From Methylomonas aurea (lineage in GTDB: Bacteria; Pseudomonadota; Gammaproteobacteria; Methylococcales; Methylomonadaceae): a stretch of DNA of 38,188 bases. A model generated the notes under the pieces. The model saw nothing but the letters and a program-made list of their open reading frames with translations. It ran no database searches and was not told where the DNA came from. The stretch lies in the NCBI RefSeq assembly GCF_024505045.1, contig NZ_JANIBM010000036.1, positions 1 through 38,188 of the forward strand. Reading direction: 5' to 3'. This document shows, piece after piece, positions 18,734-28,252 of this stretch. The position numbers and the translations under genes are program-made. Position 1 is the first letter of the stretch; each line of letters opens with the position of its first letter.

Positions 18734-21700
18734 TCAATCGGGTCTTCCCGCCATACTCAATAAATGTTCGAAATCCTCGGCCGGCAATGGCCGCGAAAAG
18801 TGGTAACCCTGACCGTAGTCGCAGCCGGATTCGAGTAGCAAACGGAGTTGGTTTTCGGTTTCCAGCCCTTCGGCAATGACTCGCATGCCGAGTTTGTGCG
18901 CCATGACGATGATGGCTTCGCATAGCGCCATGTCGCTCGAGTCCGGGGCTAAATTGGCGACGAAGGAGCGGTCGATTTTCAAATAATCGATATCGAATTT
19001 TTTTAGATAAGCCAGTGCCGAATAACCGGTACCGAAGTCGTCAAGCGAAATCTGCATGCCGGCGTCGCGAAACGCCTGCAGACTGTTCCGCACCACATTG
19101 CTGGCATCCAGTAGCAGGCCCTCGGTAATTTCCACGACCAGCCCTTTCCCCGTCAATCCCAAAGCCTGCAAGTAATCGAGCCATGCGTCGTGCGACTGGC
19201 TACCGTAAAATTGGGCCGGAGACTTATTGATGCTGATCTGGAACTCAGGTTGGAAAAGTTCCCGCCAGCGCTTGGCTTGCCGCGCCGCCTGTTCGAACAC
19301 CCAATTGCCGATGTCGACGATCATGCCGTTGTCTTCGGCGATAGGTATGAATTCGGCTGGATTGATCGGGCCGCGTTCGGGGTGGTGCCAGCGCAATAAC
19401 GCTTCGGCTTTCAGTATCCGGCCGGAAACCAGTTCCACGATCGGTTGGAAATAAAGCCGGAATTGGCCGTTTGCCAATGCGCTGCGCAAATCGCCGGCAA
19501 TCAGCATACGGTTGTGGGCGGCGGCATGCATTGCCGGCGTGAAATAACAATAGCGGTTGCGCCCTTGATGCTTGGCGGCGTACATGGCTTGGTCGGCGTT
19601 TTTGATCAACGCGTCGATTTTCTCAGCGTCTTGCGGATACAGGGTAATGCCGACGCTGGCCGATAAATAAGCGACTTTGTTTTTCAATTGAAAGGGTTCT
19701 GCCATCGTCCGCAGAACGCTTTGCGCAACCCGCTCAGCGCTGGCAATGTCCTCCAGTTCGGGCAAAATCATCGTGAATTCGTCGCCGCCGAGGCGCGCCA
19801 CCGTATCCGACTCGCGCACGCAACGGCTCAAGCGCAGCGCGGCGTCTTTCAACAACATGTCGCCCATGTCGTGCCCCAGCGTATCGTTGACTTCCTTGAA
19901 TCGATCCAGGTCGATGAAAATCAGCGCCAACGGCAAGCCGCTGCGCTGGCACTTTTTGGCTTCCTGGTCCAGACGGTCGTGGAACATGCGCCGGTTGGGC
20001 AGGCCGGTCAGCGGATCGAAATTGGCCTGAGTCCAGATCAATTCTTCGGATTGTTTTTTTTGGGTGATGTCGGAAAACATCGCCACCCGCCGATGCGGGC
20101 TGCCGTCGGCATTGAAAATGGTGTTGATGGTCAGCAATTCGGCAAAGATCTCGCCGTTCTTACGCCGGTTCCACAGTTCGCCTTTCCAATGGCCCTTGGT
20201 ACCGATCGCATGCAGCATAACCTGATAGAACTGTTCGCTCTGCCGATTCGAATTCAGGATGGCGTGGCTCTGGCCCGCCACCTCGGCCAGCGTGTAGCCG
20301 GTCAATTCGGTAAAGGCCGGATTCACCGTGATGATGGCGCAGTCGGCGTCCATGACGGCCATCGCTTCGCTGCTGTTCTGGTAAACCAGCGAGGCCAATT
20401 GCAGCGCCTCGGTACTACGGCTGCGGTCGACTGCGATACCGGCCAGATTGGCGGCCTGTTCTATGGCCAATAAATCGTCGGCGTTCGGTGCGGCCGGTTT
20501 GTGGTGGTAAATCGCCAGGCAACCCAACAGTTTGCCGGAAGCGTCGCGGATCGGTTCCGACCAGCAGGCGCCGAGCCCGGCTTGGGTGGCCAGTTCCTTG
20601 AACGGTGCCCAATACGGATGCTGCTGGATGTCTTCGACGATGGTGCGCTCGGCGCAATAGGCCGCGGTCATGTGATTGTCCGCCCCGGTTTCGAGCGGCA
20701 AGCCCTCGAGCGCGATGTTGGAAAAGCCCGGCAAGTGGGGCGCAGCCGCGATATATAAACGTTTGCCTTCGTCATCCAACAGAAGAATCGAACAGAGCAG
20801 ATCAGGGTTTTGGGTTTCGACCGCCAGGACTACGGCATCCAGCGTAGCTGCCAATGGCGCGCCTTTGGCGACCAGTTCCAGGACGTGGTTGTGCGCCCGT
20901 TCCCGGTCCGCCGCTTGCTGACGGTCGGAAATGTCCATGGCTATGCCGATCACCCCGACCGGTTTGCCGTTAATGTCTTGCAGCCGGGTTCGGGTGATCT
21001 GCAGGATTCGGCGTTTGCCGTCGGCGAATTTCACCCTTTCCAACGATTGGTGCACCGGGTCGGTGCCGTTCAGGCAAGCCTGGTCGGCTACGCTAAACCG
21101 CTTGGCCAGTTCCTCGCCCAGCAAATCGACCAAATTCGGGTTGGCGACGACTTGCTTTTCCGGCAGGCCCAGGTGGCTGCAAAAGGTCTTGTTGGCGAAG
21201 GCGAAGCGCCGGTCCATGCCGATCAACCAGATGCCGACCGGAGCATTGTCCAGAATGGCATGCAATTTCGCTTCCGATGCATACAATTCGGCGACCTGGG
21301 CATTTAATTGCCGGGTCATCGACACGAAACTGTTAGCCAGATAACCGATTTCGTCGTGCCGGTCGGTCGGGGCCGTATCCAATGTTTGGCCCAGTTGAAA
21401 GCGGCTGACGGCTTGGGTCATCTGGTTTAACGGCTTGGCCAGGATTCTGGCCAAGACCAATGAAATCGCGCTGGCCAGCAGGCTGAAGATCGCGGTGATC
21501 TCCACGACTTTCCAACCCAGCGTATGGCTGCCGGTCAACACCTCTGCCAGCGGCGTATAAACCCCCAGCAGTGCGAAACGTCGGTTTTGCGGGCCCAGCG
21601 GTAATTTGGCGAATGCAGCCAATGATGATGCAGCCAACGCTTGCTCGCTGCCGGTCGAAAACACAGCGAGATTGCGTTGGTCGTGCAACAACTCGCCGAC

Positions 21701-22477
21701 TTCGGGAATGTCGTTTTGAATCAGGAAGCGGCGGCCGCGCTCGAAGCCAAAGGTTTTGGCCTGGTCGGGATGGATCAGATAATCGCCGCTACCGTTGCTG
21801 AGCAACAATTCGATGCTTGTTGGCAATTTGCCCGCGATCAGTGCGAACAGGTCGTCAAGATCGACGTTGACTACTACCAGCGCGATATAATCGCCCTGGG
21901 CCGACGGAATCGGCGCGGCGACACGCATGGTCGGTTTGCCGAAACCCTGGTGGGTACCGAGTTCCTGGTTTAAATTGATCTCCGAGACGTATATCTCTTC
22001 GGCACTGGGCAGGCCCAGGGTTTCGAACACGTACGGAAAATGGTTTTTTTCCTGCAATTGCGCCTCCGCAACGATCTGAACGCTATCGCGGTCGCGATCG
22101 ACCCGGACCAATTCCTTGCCGTAGCGCTGGGCATGGATCAAGCGGACTTGGCTGTATTCCGGGTGACTTTTCAGCAATGCGGAAAACAGGTCGGCCAGTT
22201 GCGCCTTGGCCGCGGCTGGTTCGCTGCCGGGTTTCGCCAAGGCGATTTGCCGGCAAAGTGATAAATTCGCCAGCGCTTTTGTGTCTTTCGCGGTCGCGGC
22301 CAGCGCATCGCCGAAGCGGTAAGACAAACTCAGAACCGTGTTCATTAATTGCGCCTGAGCGGCGCCGACCAGCAATAGCCGGCTGCGGTCGTAGACATAA
22401 TAGCCGGTCAAACCGGTGGAAACGGTGCCGAGTAATGCCAGCCAGAACCCCAATTTGATGCCGACGCTAGCTCGCAT
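18734..22477 (-). CDS. Membrane sensor with PAS, GAF, GGDEF and EAL domains
   Basis: 1247 residues. Order: membrane helix (about 9-29), large periplasmic Cache-like domain (33-320), membrane helix (322-345), HAMP (345-400), PAS (403-520), GAF (528-685), PAS (695-808), GGDEF (812-980), EAL (992-1240). The cyclase looks active: GGDEF at 897-901 with an RESD inhibitory site at 888-891. The phosphodiesterase also looks complete: EALLRW at 1025, DDFGTGYS at 1146, K1167, E1203, Q1223. It should make and/or degrade cyclic di-GMP. ATG 22477 is chosen because it overlaps the stop of the upstream binding-protein gene (TAATG) and sits right before the first membrane helix. That arrangement resembles NspS-MbaA of Vibrio cholerae; the ligand is unknown. 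Confidence 0.93.
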   Translation of the reverse strand: MRASVGIKLGFWLALLGTVSTGLTGYYVYDRSRLLLVGAAQAQLMNTVLSLSYRFGDALAATAKDTKALANLSLCRQIALAKPGSEPAAAKAQLADLFSALLKSHPEYSQVRLIHAQRYGKELVRVDRDRDSVQIVAEAQLQEKNHFPYVFETLGLPSAEEIYVSEINLNQELGTHQGFGKPTMRVAAPIPSAQGDYIALVVVNVDLDDLFALIAGKLPTSIELLLSNGSGDYLIHPDQAKTFGFERGRRFLIQNDIPEVGELLHDQRNLAVFSTGSEQALAASSLAAFAKLPLGPQNRRFALLGVYTPLAEVLTGSHTLGWKVVEITAIFSLLASAISLVLARILAKPLNQMTQAVSRFQLGQTLDTAPTDRHDEIGYLANSFVSMTRQLNAQVAELYASEAKLHAILDNAPVGIWLIGMDRRFAFANKTFCSHLGLPEKQVVANPNLVDLLGEELAKRFSVADQACLNGTDPVHQSLERVKFADGKRRILQITRTRLQDINGKPVGVIGIAMDISDRQQAADRERAHNHVLELVAKGAPLAATLDAVVLAVETQNPDLLCSILLLDDEGKRLYIAAAPHLPGFSNIALEGLPLETGADNHMTAAYCAERTIVEDIQQHPYWAPFKELATQAGLGACWSEPIRDASGKLLGCLAIYHHKPAAPNADDLLAIEQAANLAGIAVDRSRSTEALQLASLVYQNSSEAMAVMDADCAIITVNPAFTELTGYTLAEVAGQSHAILNSNRQSEQFYQVMLHAIGTKGHWKGELWNRRKNGEIFAELLTINTIFNADGSPHRRVAMFSDITQKKQSEELIWTQANFDPLTGLPNRRMFHDRLDQEAKKCQRSGLPLALIFIDLDRFKEVNDTLGHDMGDMLLKDAALRLSRCVRESDTVARLGGDEFTMILPELEDIASAERVAQSVLRTMAEPFQLKNKVAYLSASVGITLYPQDAEKIDALIKNADQAMYAAKHQGRNRYCYFTPAMHAAAHNRMLIAGDLRSALANGQFRLYFQPIVELVSGRILKAEALLRWHHPERGPINPAEFIPIAEDNGMIVDIGNWVFEQAARQAKRWRELFQPEFQISINKSPAQFYGSQSHDAWLDYLQALGLTGKGLVVEITEGLLLDASNVVRNSLQAFRDAGMQISLDDFGTGYSALAYLKKFDIDYLKIDRSFVANLAPDSSDMALCEAIIVMAHKLGMRVIAEGLETENQLRLLLESGCDYGQGYHFSRPLPAEDFEHLLSMAGRPD

Positions 22478-23514
22478 TAGAACGCCTCGGGCGGTTCGCC
22501 GGATATGACGCGGTCCCACAGCCGCTTTTGCAGATCGGGATTGGCGACGGGTTGCAGCCAGACCAGTTTTTGCCGGGTTGCGTCGCCGGGCTGGGGAGTA
22601 ACAGTATTGGCCAGGCCGTGGCGGGTGCTGAGACGTTCGCTGGCGGCGGGTTCCAGCGTGTAATCAATCCATTGCGCCGCCAAAACCGGGTTGCGCGCGC
22701 CGCGTGCAACCGCCCAACAGTCGAGCCAAGCCAGGGCACCCTCTCTTGGAATCACGTAGCCGACATCGGCACCAGCATCGCGCAAGGCCTTTAGTTGTTG
22801 GCTGCCGTAGTTACCGAACACTAGCGCGATGTCGTGGCTGGTAAATAGTTCGACTGCTTCTTCGGCGGTCGCATAAAAGGTCAGCACGTTGCGACGTAAT
22901 TTCGCCAGTTCGCGCGCAGCTTTGACCAGGTCGTTGTCGGACAGCCGAAACGGGTTGGCGGTCCCCTGCAGCAGCCCGACCAACGAGAAATTATGGTTGC
23001 TGGTATTAAACGCCAGCACTCGCCCCCGATAGGCCGGATCCCACATCGCCGCCATCGATTGCGGCGGCTCGGCGACGGTTTTGCGGTTGTAGATCAAGCC
23101 CATTTCCGCATAAGTGTAGGGAATTGCGAACACCCGCCCCTGCCGAACCAAGCCGGGAATTGCGGCCAGATCGCGAAAACGCGGCAGTTGCCGGGCATGG
23201 TTGGCGAGTTGGTCTGGATCGAGCGCCTGTACCAAATTCCGGTCGATATAACGCTGCAATTCGGCGGTGTTTACCGCAAACACGTCGTAGGCGGCGCTAT
23301 TGATTTTGTACCACAGGTCGTCGTCGGAATTGGCGTAAGTCACTTCCACCGATGCGTTGTGACGGGTTTCGAACTCGCGGACGGTGTCGGCGTCGGCATA
23401 TCCGGCCCAGGCCAATACCCGGAGGATTTCCTTTGCGGCTGCCGTTGCGGGGCAGATCGCGCAAATCATCGCAAGAGCGGCGATTGCGGTTATGGATCGA
23501 AAACGTGGAGCCAT
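22477..23514 (-). CDS. PotD-like periplasmic binding protein (NspS-like)
   Basis: 345 residues with a signal peptide (MAPRFRSITAIAALAM..., cleavage near TAAAK). The mature part begins ILRVLAWAGYADADTVREFE, as in spermidine/putrescine-binding PotD (LYFYNWTEYVPP-type start), with AVNTAELQRYIDRNLVQALD and the domain-closing VIPREGALAWLDCWAV that in PotD relatives contributes to polyamine binding. No ABC permease or ATPase gene is nearby; the stop overlaps the start of the c-di-GMP sensor gene. An orphan PotD paired with a GGDEF-EAL receptor suggests sensing, not transport. The frame reaches 23616, but only ATG 23514 gives a proper signal peptide. Confidence 0.8.
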   Translation of the reverse strand: MAPRFRSITAIAALAMICAICPATAAAKEILRVLAWAGYADADTVREFETRHNASVEVTYANSDDDLWYKINSAAYDVFAVNTAELQRYIDRNLVQALDPDQLANHARQLPRFRDLAAIPGLVRQGRVFAIPYTYAEMGLIYNRKTVAEPPQSMAAMWDPAYRGRVLAFNTSNHNFSLVGLLQGTANPFRLSDNDLVKAARELAKLRRNVLTFYATAEEAVELFTSHDIALVFGNYGSQQLKALRDAGADVGYVIPREGALAWLDCWAVARGARNPVLAAQWIDYTLEPAASERLSTRHGLANTVTPQPGDATRQKLVWLQPVANPDLQKRLWDRVISGEPPEAF

Positions 23515-23634
23515 AAATAGTGGAACTTGCGCGCGGTTGACGAAGATGCCTAAGTATATTGGCGGATGGGTCCGGGTGTGGGCGGATCGATGCTGAAAAC
23601 GTCGCCGCCGCGGCATTTTGCCGACGAAAGCGGA

Positions 23635-24423
23635 TTAGTCGGCTGTTTCCACTTTTACCAGTATGCGCAGCCGATTATGCTGGGTGCTTTGATTGAAGCT
23701 GCTGAAACCGCTACTTTGGCTGTGCTCTTCGTCGAGGTTGCCGGCGATTTCTACCCATTCGCCCAGATTGGTGCGTATCGAGGTCTGCGCCGATTGGGTG
23801 TCGAGTTGGCCGTTTTGGCGAAAACGATCCGACCAGGGCGCGACATCGATGACCACTTGCCGGCCGACCAGACGCGGCGTCACCGCGAAACCGGTCGTCG
23901 CTTCGATCATCTGGGTATTGCTGTAGACGGTGGCGCCGTAACCGTACTGGTAAACGTTGTAGTTATGTACCGGCCGCACCTCGCCGGTTCTGATGATGGC
24001 TGGCTGGCCTTCCAGCGTGCGCAATTGCTGGTGCTGTTGCCGGTTTTCCAAATCCGCCGTGTTGCCGACCATGCCCCGCATTCGAATCGCGTCCGGCGAC
24101 ACGGCGATTGCGGCTTCCGCGTTGAGTTCTGCAGCGGTTTTGCTACTGGTCTGCAATACGCTGATCACCAGATTGCTGAGGCGGGCGTCCAGTTTGCGCA
24201 CCAGGGACTGAATGGCTTCCAGCCGGTCCGGACGGGTTCTGACGATCAGACTGCTACCGTTGTCTACCACTCGATCGTCGGCGTCCAGTAACGGCGCCAA
24301 CAACGGCAGGATTTCTGATGCCGGGCGGTTGGCGAGCGGAATCACTTCCATCGCCGGCTCGTCGGCCAGGGCGGTTTGCCAGGCCAACAGTGCCAGAGCG
24401 AGCCCAGCGGCCTTAAATTTCAT
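23635..24423 (-). CDS. Orphan secretin-like periplasmic protein
   Basis: 262 residues with a signal peptide (cleavage near ALA, residue ~20). Residues 25-85 (VIPLANRPASEILPLLAPLLDADDRVVDNGSSLIVRTRPDRLEAIQSLVRKLD) match the secretin N1/NolW-type short domain. The C-terminal half (about 165-262: TGFAVTPRLVGRQVVIDVAPWSDRF, then GEWVEIAGN and LRILVKVETAD) looks like part of the secretin beta domain. It is much too short for a full GspD or PilQ pore and no secretion genes are near. The ATG lies within the last codons of glgA (11-bp overlap), so it is cotranscribed with glgB-glgA. The function is unknown. Confidence 0.65.
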   Translation of the reverse strand: MKFKAAGLALALLAWQTALADEPAMEVIPLANRPASEILPLLAPLLDADDRVVDNGSSLIVRTRPDRLEAIQSLVRKLDARLSNLVISVLQTSSKTAAELNAEAAIAVSPDAIRMRGMVGNTADLENRQQHQQLRTLEGQPAIIRTGEVRPVHNYNVYQYGYGATVYSNTQMIEATTGFAVTPRLVGRQVVIDVAPWSDRFRQNGQLDTQSAQTSIRTNLGEWVEIAGNLDEEHSQSSGFSSFNQSTQHNRLRILVKVETAD

Positions 24424-25846
24424 CGTACAAGGTCATGTATTGCGCCGCACTGTTTTTCCAGGAGAAGTCCTTGGCCATCGCATTACGTTGAATCTGGCGC
24501 CAGATATCCGGATTATGGAACAACACCAGGCTGCGCTTGATGGCTTCGATCAATGCCGCCGCCGACGCATCGTTGAAGGCGATTCCGCTGGCCGTGCCGT
24601 TGGCGATGCTTTCCGGCAACGCGTCGACCACCGTGTCGGCCAAGCCGCCGGTTTTTCTGACGATCGGGATGGTGCCGTAACGTTGGCTGTACATCTGGTT
24701 CAGTCCGCACGGCTCGAACCGCGACGGCATCAGGAAGATGTCGGCGCCGGCTTCGATACGGTGGGCCAGACGTTCGTCGTAACCTATCGTCACGGCCACT
24801 TTTTCCGGGTACAGCCGGGCGAATTCCTGCAAGCGGTATTCTATGCTCTTGTCGCCGCTGCCCAGCAAGGCGAATTGCATTGGTAACGTCGTCATTTCGG
24901 CCAGACAGTTCAATACCAAGTCTATGCCTTTCTGCTCCACCAACCTGCCGATCAAGCCGAACAACGGCACGTCGGCTGCGATCGGCAGGCCCAATTCCTG
25001 TTGCAATGCGGCTTTGTTGGCCTGTTTGCCTTCCAACTTGTCCGCCGTGTAATTATGCGCCAGATAGCTGTCGCTGCTCGGGTCCCAAACCGTCGTATCG
25101 ATGCCATTGATGATGCCGCTGAGCTGCTGTTGCTTGTGCGCCAGCAGGCCTTCCAGGCCGTAGCCGAATTCCGGAGTCTGGATTTCCTGGGCATAGGTGG
25201 GGCTGACCGTGGTGATGCGGTCGGCGTAGGCCAGACCGCCCTTGATGAACGACAGCATGCCGTGGAACTCGAGCCCTTCCGGATGCAGCAATTGTCCGGG
25301 CAAATTCAGTTGCGAATAGGCGCTGCCCGGAAACAGGCCCTGGTAAGCCATATTGTGGATCGTGAACACCGTCGCCGGCCGCTCCAGTTCCAACGACAAC
25401 AACGCCGGAGCCAGGCCGGTTTGCCAGTCGTTGCAATGTAGAATGTCGGCGCGCCAATCCAGGTAAGCCCGATTCATCGCTACTTCGACGATGATGCGGC
25501 AGAACAACGCAAAGCGCTCGCCGATATTGGCCCAGGGCCGGCCGGCTTCGTCCAGGTAGGGATTGCCGGGGACGTTGAAAAACGGCGGGTAATCGACCAG
25601 CCAGACGATGACGTTGCTGTCCGGCAGCCGGGTTTCCAGCAAATTCACGTCGCAATTGTTAACCCGCACCGTACACAGGTAGCGGCCCGGCTCGCAGTTC
25701 TTGATGGCCTGGTAGTTGGGCATGATGATGCGCACGTCCTGGCCCAACTCGGCCAAGGCTTGCGGCAAACTGCCGGCGACGTCGGCCAGACCGCCGGTTT
25801 TGATCAGAGGATGAGTTTCGCTGCTGGCGAACAGGATTTTTTTCAT
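24413..25846 (-). CDS. glgA: Glycogen synthase
   Basis: 477 residues of the GT5 family, transferring glucose from ADP-glucose to the growing alpha-1,4 chain. The N-terminal KTGGLADVAGSLPQAL motif binds ADP-glucose, SFIKGGLAYADRITTVSPTYAQEI is typical of bacterial GlgA, and the C-terminal RFEPCGLNQMYSQRYGTIPIVRKTGGLADTV holds the catalytic Glu and nucleotide site. It starts 9 bp after glgB and overlaps the secretin-like gene by 11 bp. The ADP-glucose comes from GlgC, encoded divergently. Confidence 0.96.
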   Translation of the reverse strand: MKKILFASSETHPLIKTGGLADVAGSLPQALAELGQDVRIIMPNYQAIKNCEPGRYLCTVRVNNCDVNLLETRLPDSNVIVWLVDYPPFFNVPGNPYLDEAGRPWANIGERFALFCRIIVEVAMNRAYLDWRADILHCNDWQTGLAPALLSLELERPATVFTIHNMAYQGLFPGSAYSQLNLPGQLLHPEGLEFHGMLSFIKGGLAYADRITTVSPTYAQEIQTPEFGYGLEGLLAHKQQQLSGIINGIDTTVWDPSSDSYLAHNYTADKLEGKQANKAALQQELGLPIAADVPLFGLIGRLVEQKGIDLVLNCLAEMTTLPMQFALLGSGDKSIEYRLQEFARLYPEKVAVTIGYDERLAHRIEAGADIFLMPSRFEPCGLNQMYSQRYGTIPIVRKTGGLADTVVDALPESIANGTASGIAFNDASAAALIEAIKRSLVLFHNPDIWRQIQRNAMAKDFSWKNSAAQYMTLYDEI

Positions 25847-25855
25847 GTGGCAAAG

Positions 25856-28033
25856 TTACATTTTCAGGATGATGCCGGCCAAGGGCGGCAACGTGATGGC
25901 GATCGAGTGCTGTTGGCCCATCCATGGCAGCGGCTCGGACAGTACCGTACCGTTGCCGACGTTGCTGCCATCGTAATATTGCGAGTCCGAATTGAAGATT
26001 TCGAAGTAAGTACCCGCTTGCGGTACGCCGATTCGGTAGCTTTCGCGCGGCACCGGCGTGAAGTTCAGCACCACGATCAAGTCTTCGTGCGCCGATTTGC
26101 GCCGATAGCTGATGATGGATTGCTGGTAGTCGTGGCAATCGATCCATTCGAAACCCTGATGGTCGAAATCGTAGCGGTGCAAAGCGGCATGGTTGCGGTA
26201 AAGTTTGTTCAGATCTTTGACCAACGTTTGCAGGCCGCGGTGGTGGGCGTAGTCCAGCACGTACCAGTCCAGGGTACGGTTGCAGCTCCACTCGGTGCCT
26301 TGGCCGAATTCGCAGCCCATGAACAACAGCTTTTTGCCGGGATAGGTAAACATCATCGTATACAGCAGGCGCAGGTTAGCGAAGCGTTGCCACTCGTCGC
26401 CGGGCATTTTGTTCAGCATCGAACCTTTGCCGTGCACTACCTCATCGTGCGAAAACGGCAGAATGAAGTTCTCGGTGAAGGCGTAGAGCAGGCCGAAAGT
26501 CAGAGAATCGTGATGGTAGGAGCGGTGAATCGGCTGCTCTTGCATGTAATGCAGAATGTCGTGCATCCAGCCCATGTTCCACTTCATCGAAAAACCCAGG
26601 CCGCCGGTCCAGGTCGGGCGAGTGACTTGCGGCCAGGACGTCGACTCTTCGGCCATGATCACGGTACCGGGATGCTGCTCATGGGTGACGGTATTCATGT
26701 GGCGCAGGAAGTCGATGGCTTCCAGGTTTTCGTTGCCGCCGTACATGTTCGGAATCCAGTCGTTGGCGTCGCGCGAGTAGTCCAGATAAAGCATCGACGC
26801 TACCGCATCGACGCGCAGGCCGTCCAGATGGAACTCCTCCAACCAGAAGAAGGCGCTAGAGAGCAGGAAGTTTTTGACTTCATTGCGGCTGTAGTTGTAG
26901 ATCAGCGTGCCCCAGTCGCGGTGTTCGCCTTTGCGCGGGTCTTCGTGTTCGTACAGCGGGGTGCCGTCGAAGCGGCCCAGCGCGAAGCTGTCCTTCGGAA
27001 AATGGGCCGGGACCCAATCCAGAATCACGCCGATACCGTTCTGGTGGCAGTGGTCGACGAAAAAGCGGAAGTCGTCCGGCGTGCCGTGGCGGCTGGTCGG
27101 CGCGAAATAGCCGGTGGTCTGGTAGCCCCAGGAAATGTCCAGCGGATGTTCGGTGACCGGTAACAGCTCGATATGGGTAAAGCCCATCTCCTTGACGTAA
27201 TCAACTAATTGTTCGGCTAGCTCGCGGTAGTTCAAAAAATTGCCGCGATGGTCGCGCCGCCACGAACCCAAATGCACTTCGTAAATCGACATCGGCTGGT
27301 GCAGCCAGTCGTGTTGCGGCCGCTGATCCATCCAGGCGCCGTCGCCCCAGGTGTAAGCGTTCTCGTCGACGACAATAGCCGCCGTGGCCGGGCGAAACTC
27401 GAACTGCTGACCGTAGGGGTCGGTTTTGACCAACACTTGGCCGCTATGGCGGTTCAGGATTTCGAATTTGTACAGGCTACCGGCGCTCAGGCCCGGAATG
27501 AAAATTTCCCAAATGCCGCTGCTGCCCAGGCTGCGCATCGGATGGCAGCGGCCGTCCCAGCGGTTGAAGTCGCTGATGACGCTGACCCGTTGCGCGTTGG
27601 GGGCCCAGACCGCGAAATGCACGCCGTCGATGCCGTCGACCGTGAGCTGGTGCGCGCCAAGCTTCTGGTAGATGTGCCAATGTCGGCCCTCGCCGAATAA
27701 GTGTTGATCGAATTCCGGCAGCACCGGGCCGAAGCTGTATGGATCGTATTGGCGGTGAGTGCGGCCGTCCTTGTCGAGCCAGGACAATTGGTAATGCGCC
27801 GGAATGGCGATTTTGCCCGGGCGGTATTCGAAGAAATCGCTGTTCGGGATGCGCTGAAATTCGCCGCCGTCGGCATCGAATTTGACCGATTCGGCATAGG
27901 GCAAATAGGCGCGGATGATGGTGTCGCTACCTACGGTATGGCGGCCCAAGACCGAGAACGGATCGTGATGCTTGGCATCTTTGATTTTGACGAGTTCTGA
28001 ATCAAGCGAATGTAATTGGCTTGGCTTGTTCAT
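25856..28033 (-). CDS. glgB: 1,4-alpha-glucan branching enzyme
   Basis: 725 residues, GH13 subfamily 9. An N-terminal CBM48-type region ([11 protein letters not shown], and [23 protein letters not shown]) precedes the catalytic barrel with [21 protein letters not shown] (nucleophile Asp), MAEESTSWP (acid/base Glu) and [11 protein letters not shown] (third Asp). It moves oligoglucan segments to alpha-1,6 positions. The frame runs up to 28114, but the extra residues are unlike any GlgB; ATG 28033 ([11 protein letters not shown]) is preferred. First gene of glgB-glgA-secretin-like. Confidence 0.96.
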   Translation of the reverse strand: MNKPSQLHSLDSELVKIKDAKHHDPFSVLGRHTVGSDTIIRAYLPYAESVKFDADGGEFQRIPNSDFFEYRPGKIAIPAHYQLSWLDKDGRTHRQYDPYSFGPVLPEFDQHLFGEGRHWHIYQKLGAHQLTVDGIDGVHFAVWAPNAQRVSVISDFNRWDGRCHPMRSLGSSGIWEIFIPGLSAGSLYKFEILNRHSGQVLVKTDPYGQQFEFRPATAAIVVDENAYTWGDGAWMDQRPQHDWLHQPMSIYEVHLGSWRRDHRGNFLNYRELAEQLVDYVKEMGFTHIELLPVTEHPLDISWGYQTTGYFAPTSRHGTPDDFRFFVDHCHQNGIGVILDWVPAHFPKDSFALGRFDGTPLYEHEDPRKGEHRDWGTLIYNYSRNEVKNFLLSSAFFWLEEFHLDGLRVDAVASMLYLDYSRDANDWIPNMYGGNENLEAIDFLRHMNTVTHEQHPGTVIMAEESTSWPQVTRPTWTGGLGFSMKWNMGWMHDILHYMQEQPIHRSYHHDSLTFGLLYAFTENFILPFSHDEVVHGKGSMLNKMPGDEWQRFANLRLLYTMMFTYPGKKLLFMGCEFGQGTEWSCNRTLDWYVLDYAHHRGLQTLVKDLNKLYRNHAALHRYDFDHQGFEWIDCHDYQQSIISYRRKSAHEDLIVVLNFTPVPRESYRIGVPQAGTYFEIFNSDSQYYDGSNVGNGTVLSEPLPWMGQQHSIAITLPPLAGIILKM

Positions 28034-28083
28034 CTTGCAGGGCCTCAGTATAGTTAGGGTTAGCGTTTGGCGGGGACGGCAAT

Positions 28084-28098
28084 TGGGTAAAAATACCC
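28084..28098. promoter_or_regulatory. Inverted repeat in the glgB-glgC divergent region
   Basis: Perfect 6-bp arms TGGGTA (28084-28089) and TACCCA (28093-28098) around AAA. A further TTGGGT half-site lies at 28120-28125. No T run follows, so it looks more like an operator than a terminator. Its position, about 50 bp upstream of glgB and 155 bp upstream of glgC, suits shared control. The binding protein is unknown. Confidence 0.35.
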
Positions 28099-28126
28099 AT
28101 GTCAATAGTAACAATGCGCTTGGGTT

Positions 28127-28155
28127 TTTACTTTTCCGTGAAGAGTAACGATAAT
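28127..28155 (+). promoter_or_regulatory. Candidate sigma-70 promoter of glgC
   Basis: TTTACT (28127-28132), 17-bp spacer, GATAAT (28150-28155). The -10 box is 5/6 to consensus and the spacing is optimal. It would give a leader of about 90 nt before the glgC start. Confidence 0.4.
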
Positions 28156-28252
28156 GGCTCAGCGCGGCAAGTGGCAGGTCGAGAAATCTGTGCCGACACC
28201 GCCGGCGTCCTTATATGCAGTAGTCAAGCTTACCAATTGAATGAGGAATTAC

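Noticed and set aside
19688..20473. 261-residue plus-strand frame
   Set aside because: It lies antisense to the GGDEF/GAF region of an intact gene and has no start context or family features.
23635..24423. Reading the secretin-like gene as a true GspD or PilQ
   Set aside because: It lacks the length and most domains of a pore-forming secretin, and no type II, III or IV secretion genes are nearby.
25760..27163. 467-residue plus-strand frame
   Set aside because: It is antisense to glgA/glgB, whose motifs are complete; long antisense frames are common in GC-rich genes.
28034..28114. Extension of glgB into the divergent promoter region
   Set aside because: The extra residues do not resemble GlgB and would overlap the inverted repeat; ATG 28033 fits the family.
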